From positions 1-50,375 of the forward strand of contig JAIRVG010000081.1 of assembly GCA_031253995.1 (NCBI GenBank): a stretch of DNA of 50,375 bases, written 5' to 3'. Under the pieces are notes generated by a model. That model saw nothing but the letters and a program-made list of their open reading frames with translations, had not been told where the DNA came from and searched no databases. This document shows, one piece after another, positions 25,227 to 33,068 of this stretch. The translations under genes were made by a program, and so were the position numbers. Each line of letters starts with the position of its first letter. Positions within the stretch are counted from its first letter, which is position 1. Source of the stretch: Paucimonas sp. GTDB taxonomy: Bacteria; Pseudomonadota; Gammaproteobacteria; Pseudomonadales; Pseudomonadaceae.

Positions 25227-25874
25227 TCAAAGATGGGTGTAGAGCCACTTGGGCATGTAGTAGCGGCGCCGGTTGAACACGCTGCCGATCAGCAGCGCAC
25301 CGGCCTGGACCAGGCGCTGGCTGGCGGCCTGGGCGACTTCGCGGCGGGTGTCCTCGGCGTTGATGACCAGGATCACGCCGTCCACCAGGGGGGCGATCAC
25401 CAGGCTGTCGGCCCCGGCGTAGACCGCTTCGCCATCGATCACCACGAAGCGGTAGTCGCTGGCCAGGCGCTGCAGCAGGGTGCGCAGCACCTCGGGGTCC
25501 AGGCGTGCGCCGCCACGCTTGTGCAGGCCGCTGGGCAGCACGTCGAAGCTCTGGTCGGACAGGCGCACGATGCAGTCCTGGGACAGCGGCGGGGTTTCGT
25601 CATCGAACAGCAGGTCGTGCAGGCCGCGCAGCTTGGCCAAGCCCAGCTGCTGGGTGAGGTTGTTGGCGTCGCTGCTGGCGTCCACCAGCAGCACCGACCC
25701 GCCGCTCAACTGCGCCAGCTGGCTGGCCACGGCCAGGGCGCTGGTGCTGGTGCCACTGCCGCGGTTGGCGGCGGTGAGCAACAGCAGGCGTCGGTCCTGG
25801 TCGAGCACGGTGGCAGTCAGGTTGTTTTCGCTGGGGGTCGCGATACTCATGCTTCTTGAAGTAGAACCGTCCAT
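25227..25874 (-). CDS. BY-kinase/CpsD-like P-loop protein with degenerate ATP site
   Basis: The 215-residue protein aligns with the cytoplasmic tyrosine-kinase half of Wzc/CpsD. Its Walker A reads NRGSGTSTSA (37-46): the lysine of GEGKST is replaced by Thr42. Walker A' is VLLVDAS (61-67) and Walker B is FVVIDGE (143-149), without the usual DxP. The C-terminus, RRRYYMPKWLYTHL, has three tyrosines, a reduced version of the BY-kinase tyrosine cluster. It may act as a non-catalytic or weakly catalytic partner of Wzz. The gene lies 1 base after the sugar transferase stop. Confidence 0.8.
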   Translation of the reverse strand: MDGSTSRSMSIATPSENNLTATVLDQDRRLLLLTAANRGSGTSTSALAVASQLAQLSGGSVLLVDASSDANNLTQQLGLAKLRGLHDLLFDDETPPLSQDCIVRLSDQSFDVLPSGLHKRGGARLDPEVLRTLLQRLASDYRFVVIDGEAVYAGADSLVIAPLVDGVILVINAEDTRREVAQAASQRLVQAGALLIGSVFNRRRYYMPKWLYTHL

Positions 25875-25875
25875 C

Positions 25876-26622
25876 TCAACTTGCTCCGTGGCCAGTGAAC
25901 ACTTTGAAAGGAGTCTTGAGCAGGATCTTCAGGTCCAGGCTCAGGCTCTGTTCGGCGATGTAGCTGAGGTCGAGCTCGACCCGCTGGTCGAAGTCGATGT
26001 CGCTGCGCCCGGAGATCTGCCAGAGACCGGTCATGCCGGGGTAGATGCTCAGGCGGGCGAGGTGGCTGTCCTTGTAGCGGTAGGCGTTGAACGAGGTGGG
26101 CCGGGGACCCACCAGGCGCATGTCGCCGCGCACCACGTTGAACAGGTTGGGTAGCTCGTCGAGGCTGCTGCGCCGGAGCCAGCGGCCGATCCGGGTTACC
26201 CGCGGGTCATCGTCGATCTTGAAGTCGATGGACTGGGCGCCATGCTTGTTGAGGTGGCGCAGGGAGTCCTTCAGCGATTCGGCATTGGCGACCATGGTGC
26301 GGAACTTGAACATGCCGAAGCAGCGTCCGCGGTAACCGGTGCGCCGCTGCACGAAGAACACCGGCCCCGGACCGCTGGCCTTGACCAGCGCGGCGAGCCC
26401 CAGCAGCAGCGGCGAGAGCAACAGGATGAGGGCGACGGCACCGACAGCGGCGACGCAACGATTGGTCCGCGACAGGGTCCAGGGCCGGCCGCCGAGGCGT
26501 CCGGTGAACCAGCCACGGCCCTGCTTGTGCACCGCCGAATCGATGCGCATGCGGTGCTTGGGGTCCATGCGTTTGTCCTGGTAAAGCGCCTGTACCTGGG
26601 CGCCTTGGGGTTGTCCGGTCAT
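25876..26622 (-). CDS. Initiating sugar phosphotransferase (monotopic phosphoglycosyl transferase)
   Basis: The 248-residue protein has one hydrophobic segment (about 58-82, VAAVGAVALILLLSPLLLGLAALV) followed by the bacterial sugar-transferase domain: RRTGYRGRCFGMFKFRTM, SSLDELPNLFNVVRGDMRLVGPRP, YPGMTGLWQISGRSD. It loads the first sugar-1-phosphate onto undecaprenyl phosphate. It has only the catalytic small form, without the multi-helix N-terminal part of WbaP/WcaJ, so the first sugar could be glucose, galactose or another hexose. A 50-residue basic leader precedes the helix. The start is 2 bases after the epimerase stop. Confidence 0.92.
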   Translation of the reverse strand: MTGQPQGAQVQALYQDKRMDPKHRMRIDSAVHKQGRGWFTGRLGGRPWTLSRTNRCVAAVGAVALILLLSPLLLGLAALVKASGPGPVFFVQRRTGYRGRCFGMFKFRTMVANAESLKDSLRHLNKHGAQSIDFKIDDDPRVTRIGRWLRRSSLDELPNLFNVVRGDMRLVGPRPTSFNAYRYKDSHLARLSIYPGMTGLWQISGRSDIDFDQRVELDLSYIAEQSLSLDLKILLKTPFKVFTGHGAS

Positions 26623-26624
26623 GG

Positions 26625-27689
26625 CTACCTCCGAACTGCAGCGGGCGTGGCCCGGTTGTCCTGCGCTGGCGTCCCGAGCAGCGGCAGGTAGTGATCGAAG
26701 AACCAGGCGGCGAAGCGCCCGAGCCCCTCGTCGAGGGTGATCCGTGGGGTGAAGCCGGTGGCGGCGGCGAGGTCGGCGGCGTCGGCGCAGGTGTCGAGCA
26801 CGTCCCCCGGTTGCAGGGGCAGCAGTTCGATTTCGGCCTTGCGCCCCAGGTGCTTTTCCAGCAGGGCGACGTAGTCGAGCAGGGCCACCGGGCGTTGCCC
26901 GCCGATGTTGTACAGGCGCCAGGGTGCGTGGCTGCTGGCCGGGTCCGGGGCGTAGGCGTTCCACTGCGGGTCGGGCTGCGGCGCCAGGGGTATCAGGCGC
27001 ACCAGGCTCTCGACGATGTCGTCGACGTAGGTGAAGTCGCGCTGGTGCTGGCCATGGTTGAACAGGCGCAGCGGCCGGCCTTGGTGGATCGCCGTGGCGA
27101 ACTGCACCGGCGACATGTCCGGGCGACCCCAGGGACCGTACACGGTGAAGAAGCGCAGGCCGGTGGCGGGAATGCCGAACAGGTGGCTGTAGCTGTGGGC
27201 CATGGCCTCGTTGGCCTTCTTGCTCGCGGCGTACAGCGACAGCGGGTGGTCGACGGCGTCGCGTACCGAGTAGGGCACCTGGCGGTTGGCGCCGTACACC
27301 GAGCTGGACGAGGCGTACAGCAGGTGTTGCAGCGGATGGCGGCGGCAGCATTCGAGGATGTTGAGGAAACCGGCGAGGTTGCTCTCCAGGTAGGCCCGCG
27401 GGTTGTCCAGGGAGTAGCGCACCCCGGCCTGGGCGGCCAGGTGCAGGACCACCTCCGGGCGCTCGCTGGCGAACAGGCGGTCGAGGGCCTCGGCGTCGGC
27501 CAGGTCGAGGATCCGCAGATCGAAGTCGCCGCCCTGCTGGCGCACCCACTCGACCCGGGCCACCTTCAGCGCCGGGTTGTAGTAGGCGTTGAAGTTGTCC
27601 AGGCCGATCACCTGGTGCCCGTCGCGCAGCAGGCGCAGCGCGCAGTGGGCACCGATGAAGCCGGCGGCACCGGTCACCAGCACTTTCAT
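26625..27689 (-). CDS. NAD-dependent epimerase, probable UDP-glucuronate 4-epimerase
   Basis: The 354-residue short-chain dehydrogenase/reductase-type enzyme has the NAD-binding GAAGFIG (7-13), Ser128-130 and the catalytic pair Tyr153/Lys157 (YAASKKA). GLDNFNAYYNPALK and RFFTVYGPWGRPDM are the pattern seen in UDP-glucuronate 4-epimerases. Coupled to UDP-glucose dehydrogenase, it would supply UDP-galacturonate. A UDP-glucose 4-epimerase activity cannot be ruled out. Its ATG overlaps the dehydrogenase stop by 4 bases. Confidence 0.88.
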   Translation of the reverse strand: MKVLVTGAAGFIGAHCALRLLRDGHQVIGLDNFNAYYNPALKVARVEWVRQQGGDFDLRILDLADAEALDRLFASERPEVVLHLAAQAGVRYSLDNPRAYLESNLAGFLNILECCRRHPLQHLLYASSSSVYGANRQVPYSVRDAVDHPLSLYAASKKANEAMAHSYSHLFGIPATGLRFFTVYGPWGRPDMSPVQFATAIHQGRPLRLFNHGQHQRDFTYVDDIVESLVRLIPLAPQPDPQWNAYAPDPASSHAPWRLYNIGGQRPVALLDYVALLEKHLGRKAEIELLPLQPGDVLDTCADAADLAAATGFTPRITLDEGLGRFAAWFFDHYLPLLGTPAQDNRATPAAVRR

Positions 27690-29038
27690 GATGCCGGTAC
27701 CTCGGGCACGACATGGCGCAGGCCGATGCCGCAGTAGTCCAGGCCGAAGGTGGCGACCTGGTCCGGGTTGTACAGGTTGCGGCCGTCGATGATCAGGCGC
27801 TGGCGCAGCTTCTTCGCCAGCAGGGCGAAGTCCACCACGCGAAAGTTCTTCCACTCGGTGCAGATCACCAGGGCATCGGCGTCTTCCAGGGTGTCGTCGC
27901 GGGTGGCGCACAGGTGCAGGTCGTTGCGGTAGCCATAAATGCGCCGGCATTCGGCCATGGCTTCCGGGTCGAAGGCATGCACCGTGGCGCCCTCGGCCCA
28001 CAGCGCTTCCATCAGGTAGCGGCTGGGGGCTTCGCGCATGTCATCGGTGTTGGGCTTGAAGGCCAGGCCCCACAGTGCCACCGACTTGCCGGCGAGGCTG
28101 CCGGTGAAGTGCTGGCGCAGCTTGCTGAAGAGGATCTGCCGCTGGTTGTCGTTGACCTCGCTGACGCTTTGCAGCAGGCGCAGCGGCATGCCGTTGTGCT
28201 CGGCGGTGTGCAGCAGGGCGCGCAGGTCCTTGGGAAAGCACGATCCACCGAAACCGCAGCCGGGGTAGATGAAGTGGTAGCCGATGCGCGGGTCGGAGCC
28301 GATGCCCTTGCGCACCGCTTCGATATCGGCGCCGAGGCGTTCGGTGAGGTTGGCCAGCTCGTTCATGAAGCTGATGCGCGTGGCGAGCATGGCGTTGGCC
28401 GCGTACTTGGTCAGCTCGGCGCTGCGGTTGTCCATGAACATGAGCTTTTCATGGTTGCGGCAAAAGGGCGCGTAGAGCTCGCCGAGCTGGTCCTGGGCGA
28501 CGGCGTCGCAGGTGCCGACGATGATCCGGTCGGGGCGCAGGCAGTCGGCCAGGGCGCTGCCTTCCTTGAGGAATTCCGGGTTGGAAACGACCCTGGCCTT
28601 GAGGCTGAGCTTGCCGAGGCGGTCGAGGGTGTCGCGGGCCAGTTGTGCCACCTGGTCGGCGGTGCCCACCGGCACCGTGGACTTGATGATCAGGGTGCGG
28701 TCGGCGTCCATCAGCTCGGCGATCTGCCGGGTTACGCCGAGCACGTGGGAGAGGTCGGCGGAGCCGTCCTCGTCGGGCGGGGTGCCGACGGCGATGAACA
28801 CCAGTTCGGCATGGGTCACCGCGTCGCTGGCCTGGGTGCTGAACAGCAGGCGGCCGTCGCGGATGTTGTCTTCGAGCATGGCCGACAAGCCCGGCTCATG
28901 GATCGGTGGCACCCCCTGGCGTAGCTGGCTGATCTTGTGCGCGTCGACATCCACGCACAGCACACGGTGTCCGACGTCGGCCAGTGCGGCCGCCTGTACG
29001 AGCCCAACGTAACCAGTACCGAAAACACTCACGTCCAT
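27686..29038 (-). CDS. ugd: UDP-glucose 6-dehydrogenase, first gene of the exopolysaccharide operon
   Basis: The 450-residue enzyme starts MDVSVFGTGYVGLVQ with the NAD-binding GxGYVG. It has KSTVPVGT, SNPEFLKEGSA and the catalytic Cys267 in GFGGSCFPKDL, and ends with the UDP-binding domain (KPNTDDMREAP). It oxidises UDP-glucose to UDP-glucuronate with two NAD+, giving the operon an acidic sugar precursor. GAGG lies nine bases upstream of the chosen ATG. An in-frame ATG at 29119 would place the -10/-35 region inside the gene and is rejected. Confidence 0.95.
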   Translation of the reverse strand: MDVSVFGTGYVGLVQAAALADVGHRVLCVDVDAHKISQLRQGVPPIHEPGLSAMLEDNIRDGRLLFSTQASDAVTHAELVFIAVGTPPDEDGSADLSHVLGVTRQIAELMDADRTLIIKSTVPVGTADQVAQLARDTLDRLGKLSLKARVVSNPEFLKEGSALADCLRPDRIIVGTCDAVAQDQLGELYAPFCRNHEKLMFMDNRSAELTKYAANAMLATRISFMNELANLTERLGADIEAVRKGIGSDPRIGYHFIYPGCGFGGSCFPKDLRALLHTAEHNGMPLRLLQSVSEVNDNQRQILFSKLRQHFTGSLAGKSVALWGLAFKPNTDDMREAPSRYLMEALWAEGATVHAFDPEAMAECRRIYGYRNDLHLCATRDDTLEDADALVICTEWKNFRVVDFALLAKKLRQRLIIDGRNLYNPDQVATFGLDYCGIGLRHVVPEVPAS

Positions 29039-29434
29039 TCCGGGATGCCTCGCATGGCGTAATGGGGGTGTAACAGTGATGTTTTTTCGGTATAGCGCAG
29101 GCTGGCGAAAAAGTGTCAATGGAATGGCATGTTTCCTTGCACTTACAGCGCCTGATAAACAGGTCGTTTAGCCATCATCTCGTTGCCAATCCGCACCTTA
29201 GCGAAAAAACGTACTGGCCATTCGCCGAGAGAATTCCCGATTAACGGTAAAACCCTTGGTGCACAAGGCTTTCAGAGATTCATTCGCAACGCGCCAGCAA
29301 GCTTCTCTTTAGTATTAATCCCTAATTTTCGGCGCCAAAAACTCGCCATAAAATTGGCGTTCGATAGGTGGAAAGACGGCGACTGGCTGGCTACCGTTGC
29401 ACCATCCTCCTCCTTGTCGACGGCGAGCCATTCC
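29039..29434. other. Divergent intergenic region between the exopolysaccharide operon and the sulfatase-fold gene
   Basis: These 396 bp are visibly more AT-rich than the flanking genes. Besides the operon promoter they contain a 6-bp dyad CGCCAA (29333-29338) / TTGGCG (29354-29359) with a 15-base spacer, and the near-palindrome CTTGGTGCACAAG (29254-29266). I see no gene in it and cannot define a promoter for the plus-strand gene. Confidence 0.6.
29089..29119 (-). promoter_or_regulatory. Candidate promoter of the exopolysaccharide operon
   Basis: On the minus strand a perfect TTGACA (-35, 29114-29119) is followed after 18-19 bases by CTATACC (29089-29095). That -10 matches the stationary-phase sigma (RpoS) preference CTATACT in six of seven positions and is a weaker sigma70 -10. 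The start codon of ugd is about 50 bases further on. Confidence 0.5.
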
Positions 29435-31135
29435 ATGCGTGCATACCTCAAGAGTCTGTTGCTGCTGGCCTATCTCGGCTGTTTCCATGCCTCGGTGGCG
29501 GAGCGCTTGCAGGCGTTGGGCCTGGGGCCGGCGCTGTTCCTGTATGCCGGGGTGTTCTGCGTCCTGGTGCTGGGACTGTGGCTGACGGCACAGATCCGTC
29601 CGGCCTGGCTGCGCTGGGCGGTGGCGCTGCTGATGTTCGCCAGCGCGGTGTTCTTCGATGCCTATGCGCGGATCACCGCCACCTACCTGACCTACAGCGC
29701 GTTTATCTCGCTGGTGTACTCCGGTGGTTTCATCCAGGAGGCGCTGGCCCAATACCATGCCGCCATTTCCCAGGCGCTGCTGCGCGGGGTGCTGTTGTTG
29801 CTGGGCATCGGCCTGCGTCCGGGCGCCTGGCCACGCCTGCCGCGGAGCCTGCCGTGGGCGGCGCCGCTGCTGGGGTTGCTGCTGCTTACGGGGATTCTCT
29901 TCGTGCGCGCCGGCGAGGGCGCGCGGGGCCTGCCTGTGATGTATACGCCGCTGGCCTACCTCAACCTGATGGCCTACGAGACCCTGCACGACCATGTCGG
30001 TGCGCGCCAGCCGGTTTCCCTGCCACGCAGTGGCCCGGCCATGGCCCGGGACATCGTGTTGCTGATCGATGAAAGCGTGTCCGGCAACTACCTCGACCTC
30101 AACACCCCGCAAGGCGTACCGACGCCGCTGACCCGGCCGCAGCCGGGGCTGAAGATCTTCAACTACGGCTACGCCGCGTCCATCGCCAACTGCAGCGCCG
30201 ACACCAACGTCACCCTGCGCTATGGCGGCACCCGCGCCGACTACCTGCGGATCAACTCGACCCAGCCGTCCATCTGGCAATACGCCCACCAGGCCGGGCT
30301 GGCCACGGTGTACATCGATGCCCAGCGCAGCGGCGGCCATTTGCAGAACCTGATGACCGACACGGAAAAGCGCGATATCGACCGCTTCATCCAGTTCGAC
30401 GACACCCCGGTGCTGCAGCGGGACATGGCGGTGGCGGCGAAGCTGGTGGAGCTGCTGGGGGATGGCAAGCCGCAGTTGATCGTGGTGAACAAGGTGGGCG
30501 CGCATTTCCCGGTGCACGACAAGTACCCCGACGCCTTCATGAACTGGCGTCCGGCCTTGCCCCGCGGGCAGTACGCCGATGTCACCGATACCGGCAGCCG
30601 CGACGGTTTTTCCGGTAGCGCGCAGGATTGGGTGCTGTACCGCAATGCCTATCGCAACACCCTGGCGTGGAATGTCGGCGAGTTCTTCACCCGGCTGTTC
30701 GCCGGGGCGGACCTGAGCCAGGCGGTGGTGATCTACACCTCGGACCATGGCCAGGACCTGCATGAGCGTGGCAATCCGGGGTTGAACACTCACTGCGACA
30801 GCGACCCGGTGATGGAGGAAGGGCTGGTGCCGCTGGTGGTGATCCAGGGGGAGGGGGTCAAGGCGCTGGACTGGCAGGCGAACCTGGCGGTGAACCGGGA
30901 CCGGTCGAGTCACTACAACCTGTTCCCGACCTTGCTGCAGTTGTTCGGCTATGACCCGGTGGCGTTACAGGCGCTGTATGGACGGCCGCTGAGCGTGCCG
31001 ACCGAGGATGATTTCACCTTCAACACCCGTTTCAATGCGCGGCTGGGGGCGAGTCCGGTGTTCAAGCATATCGACCTGGGGCAGGTGGTGGTGCCGGAGG
31101 GGGACGCGGGGTCGATGGTGGGGAGTCGGGAGTGA
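29435..31135 (+). CDS. Membrane sulfatase-fold hydrolase/transferase (phosphoethanolamine-transferase-like)
   Basis: The 566-residue protein has about five N-terminal helices (7-158) and a periplasmic alkaline-phosphatase-superfamily domain. Metal-site elements are VLLIDESVSGNYL (Asp212, Glu213), the nucleophile region ANCSADTN (251-258), KVGAHFPVH (353-361) and YTSDHGQDLHE (Asp437-His438). This is the layout of EptA/CptA and LtaS-type enzymes, which move phosphoethanolamine or a similar group onto a glycan or lipid A. The start MRAYLKSLLLLAYLG begins the first helix; upstream codons are not protein-like. Its divergent position beside the exopolysaccharide operon suggests, but does not prove, modification of that polymer or of lipopolysaccharide core. 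Confidence 0.82.
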   Translation: MRAYLKSLLLLAYLGCFHASVAERLQALGLGPALFLYAGVFCVLVLGLWLTAQIRPAWLRWAVALLMFASAVFFDAYARITATYLTYSAFISLVYSGGFIQEALAQYHAAISQALLRGVLLLLGIGLRPGAWPRLPRSLPWAAPLLGLLLLTGILFVRAGEGARGLPVMYTPLAYLNLMAYETLHDHVGARQPVSLPRSGPAMARDIVLLIDESVSGNYLDLNTPQGVPTPLTRPQPGLKIFNYGYAASIANCSADTNVTLRYGGTRADYLRINSTQPSIWQYAHQAGLATVYIDAQRSGGHLQNLMTDTEKRDIDRFIQFDDTPVLQRDMAVAAKLVELLGDGKPQLIVVNKVGAHFPVHDKYPDAFMNWRPALPRGQYADVTDTGSRDGFSGSAQDWVLYRNAYRNTLAWNVGEFFTRLFAGADLSQAVVIYTSDHGQDLHERGNPGLNTHCDSDPVMEEGLVPLVVIQGEGVKALDWQANLAVNRDRSSHYNLFPTLLQLFGYDPVALQALYGRPLSVPTEDDFTFNTRFNARLGASPVFKHIDLGQVVVPEGDAGSMVGSRE

Positions 31136-31154
31136 GGTGGTCTTTCGGCCACCT
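31135..31154. terminator. Possible bidirectional hairpin between convergent genes
   Basis: AGGTGG (31135-31140) and CCACCT (31149-31154) can form a stem between the convergent sulfatase-fold and CoA-transferase genes. No T tract follows on either strand. Confidence 0.3.
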
Positions 31155-31177
31155 GGCAGCCCTGATGCGGTCTACTG

Positions 31178-32536
31178 TCACCAACAAGCCTCAAACGCCC
31201 CCAACTCACAACCCGCCCGCTCCCAATGCAGCACCGCCCCCGCCACCTGCAACGGCGGCTTCAGCCGCTGCGCCGGCCCCCACGGCGTATGCTCGCGCCA
31301 GAACCCCAGGTCGGCGCGGGTTTCCTCTGCCAGCGGCAAGTCCGCCGACACCGTGCCCTGTTCCATCAGCCATTTCGCCGTGCGCGCCAGCGACAGCCGG
31401 GCCAGGCCGCCACGGCCGGTGGCCAGGCGTTCGCCAAGGCCGCGGATCGCCGCTGCCGCCATCAGGTAGCCGGTGGCATGGTCCAGCGCCTGCACCGGCA
31501 GTGGCACCGGTCGGCTGGCCTGCTGCCAGCGCATGCCGGCATGGGCGATGCCGCTGCTCATCTGCACCAGGCTGTCGAAACCCCGGCGCAGGCGCCACGG
31601 CCCGGTCCAGCCATAGGCATTCAGGCCAATGTCCACCAGCGCCGGGTTCAGCACCCGGCGCTGGGCATGGCCATAGCCCAGGCGCTCCAAGGCATCGGCA
31701 CGGTAGCCATGGACAAGGATGTCGGCCTTGGCCAGCAAGCGTTCGAAGATCTTGCGGTCGCCGGCATCGTGCAGATCCAGGCGGGCGCAACGTTTGCCCA
31801 GGGTGACTTCAGGCACCACCGCCGGCTCTTCCCAGCCCGGCGGATCGATGCGCAACACCTCGGCGCCGAACCCGGCCAGCAGGCGGGTGGCGACCGGTCC
31901 GGCGAGAATCCGCGTCAGGTCCAGCACCCGCACCCCGGCCAGCGGCCGCTCCGGGTTGCCGGACCAGTTCCGCGAACCTTCGGCGTCGAAACCCTGGCGA
32001 CGAATCAATGGTTCGGCATTCACCGCCAGCCCTTGCGGGTGATCCGACCATTGCTGCCAGCTGCGCATCTGCGCCGCGCAGCCGCCGTTCTCGACGATGG
32101 CCTGCTCCAGTTCCCCGGCGCCCCAGGACAGCACCCGCCGGGCCATGGCGTCGCGGTCGACGGCGGGGCCGAGCACCTGTTCGGCGACGGCGCGATGATG
32201 CGGGGCATTGGTGTGCAGGCGGATCCAGCCGTCATGGGTCTGGTAGTCGCCGGCGATCGGGTCCCACGGCGGCGGCAGTTGCCAGCCCTGGGGGCGCAGG
32301 CTGGAGGCGAACCAGAACGTGGCCAGGCGTCGGTCCACCAGCACCCGGTGGCATTCGCCGGCCTGCTGCTCGACCAGGGCCGCGATGGCCAGGCCGGCAG
32401 CGGCGATGCTGGTGGCGGCAAGGGTGGTCACGTCGAAGGCGGACGGCAGGGCGCCCGGTACGGCGAAGCGCACCGCGCCGTCGGCAGGCGGGGGCAGGTC
32501 GAGGTCGTGGGCGATGGCGCTGAGCAGATCCAGCAT
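31178..32536 (-). CDS. Family III CoA-transferase (CaiB/BaiF), lobes in reversed order
   Basis: The 452-residue protein belongs to the CaiB/BaiF group, but the standard N-terminal motif (GVRVLDLTRILAGPVATRLLAGFGAEVLRIDPPG) begins only near residue 208. It is followed by the usual KRCARLDL, ADILVHGYRADALERLGYG and GYLMAAAAIRGLGERLATGRGG. Residues 45-200 carry what is normally the C-terminal lobe (DPIAGDYQTHDGWIRLHTN, then ELEQAIVENGGCA). The protein thus looks circularly permuted. It would move CoA between carboxylic acids; the substrate is unknown. The start at 32536 has GGAGG seven bases upstream. Confidence 0.82.
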   Translation of the reverse strand: MLDLLSAIAHDLDLPPPADGAVRFAVPGALPSAFDVTTLAATSIAAAGLAIAALVEQQAGECHRVLVDRRLATFWFASSLRPQGWQLPPPWDPIAGDYQTHDGWIRLHTNAPHHRAVAEQVLGPAVDRDAMARRVLSWGAGELEQAIVENGGCAAQMRSWQQWSDHPQGLAVNAEPLIRRQGFDAEGSRNWSGNPERPLAGVRVLDLTRILAGPVATRLLAGFGAEVLRIDPPGWEEPAVVPEVTLGKRCARLDLHDAGDRKIFERLLAKADILVHGYRADALERLGYGHAQRRVLNPALVDIGLNAYGWTGPWRLRRGFDSLVQMSSGIAHAGMRWQQASRPVPLPVQALDHATGYLMAAAAIRGLGERLATGRGGLARLSLARTAKWLMEQGTVSADLPLAEETRADLGFWREHTPWGPAQRLKPPLQVAGAVLHWERAGCELGAFEACW

Positions 32537-32590
32537 CGTTGTCCTCCGGGGTATCGAAGGAGACAAGTGAAGCCAGTCAGCGCGCGCTGG

Positions 32591-33013
32591 TCAAATCCCG
32601 GAGGGGTCGATACGTCCGGCGGCGGGTTGCGGCACGGCTTCGGGACGGGACCAGATCCACAGGTTGCCCAGGGTCATGCCGCCGATGGCCAGCCACACCG
32701 GCCAGTGGTGTTCGAGGAATACCAGCATGAGGGTGGCGCAGAGCAGCATGCTGACGGTGGCGCTGACCTTGGCCCGGCGCTGGATCACCTTGCCGTTGCG
32801 CCAGTTGTGCAGGATCGGGCCGAACAGCCGGTGGTTTTCCAGCCAGGCGCTGAGGCGCGGCGAGCTGCGGGTGGCGGCCCAGGCGGCGAGAAGGATGAAT
32901 TCGGTGGTGGGCAGGCCGGGCACGACGATCGCCACCAGGCCGATGCCCAGGCTCACGTAGGCCAGCAGGCCGTAGAGCACGCGGGAAAGCTTCGAGGAAG
33001 AGGGTCGGGTCAT
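32591..33013 (-). CDS. DUF454 (YbaN) family inner-membrane protein
   Basis: The 140-residue protein has three or four helices and the family motif GLVAIVVPGLPTTEFILLAAWAATRSSPRL, then WLENHRLFGPILHNWR. YbaN-type proteins have no established function, though they are often found next to heme or iron genes. Here the gene lies 55 bases downstream of a hairpin that follows hemO on the same strand. The start at 33013 gives the usual short N-terminus. Confidence 0.9.
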   Translation of the reverse strand: MTRPSSSKLSRVLYGLLAYVSLGIGLVAIVVPGLPTTEFILLAAWAATRSSPRLSAWLENHRLFGPILHNWRNGKVIQRRAKVSATVSMLLCATLMLVFLEHHWPVWLAIGGMTLGNLWIWSRPEAVPQPAAGRIDPSGI

Positions 33014-33037
33014 GGGCAAGTCGACTGCACGGGGAAG

Positions 33038-33062
33038 TCCGGCCGTCATCATGACGGCCGGA
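33038..33062 (-). terminator. Strong hairpin between hemO and the DUF454 gene
   Basis: TCCGGCCGTCAT (33038-33049) and ATGACGGCCGGA (33051-33062) form a perfect 12-bp inverted repeat with a one-base centre, immediately after the hemO stop. There is no T run, so it may be a partial terminator or processing/stabilising stem. Confidence 0.5.
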
Positions 33063-33068
33063 GCGCGA

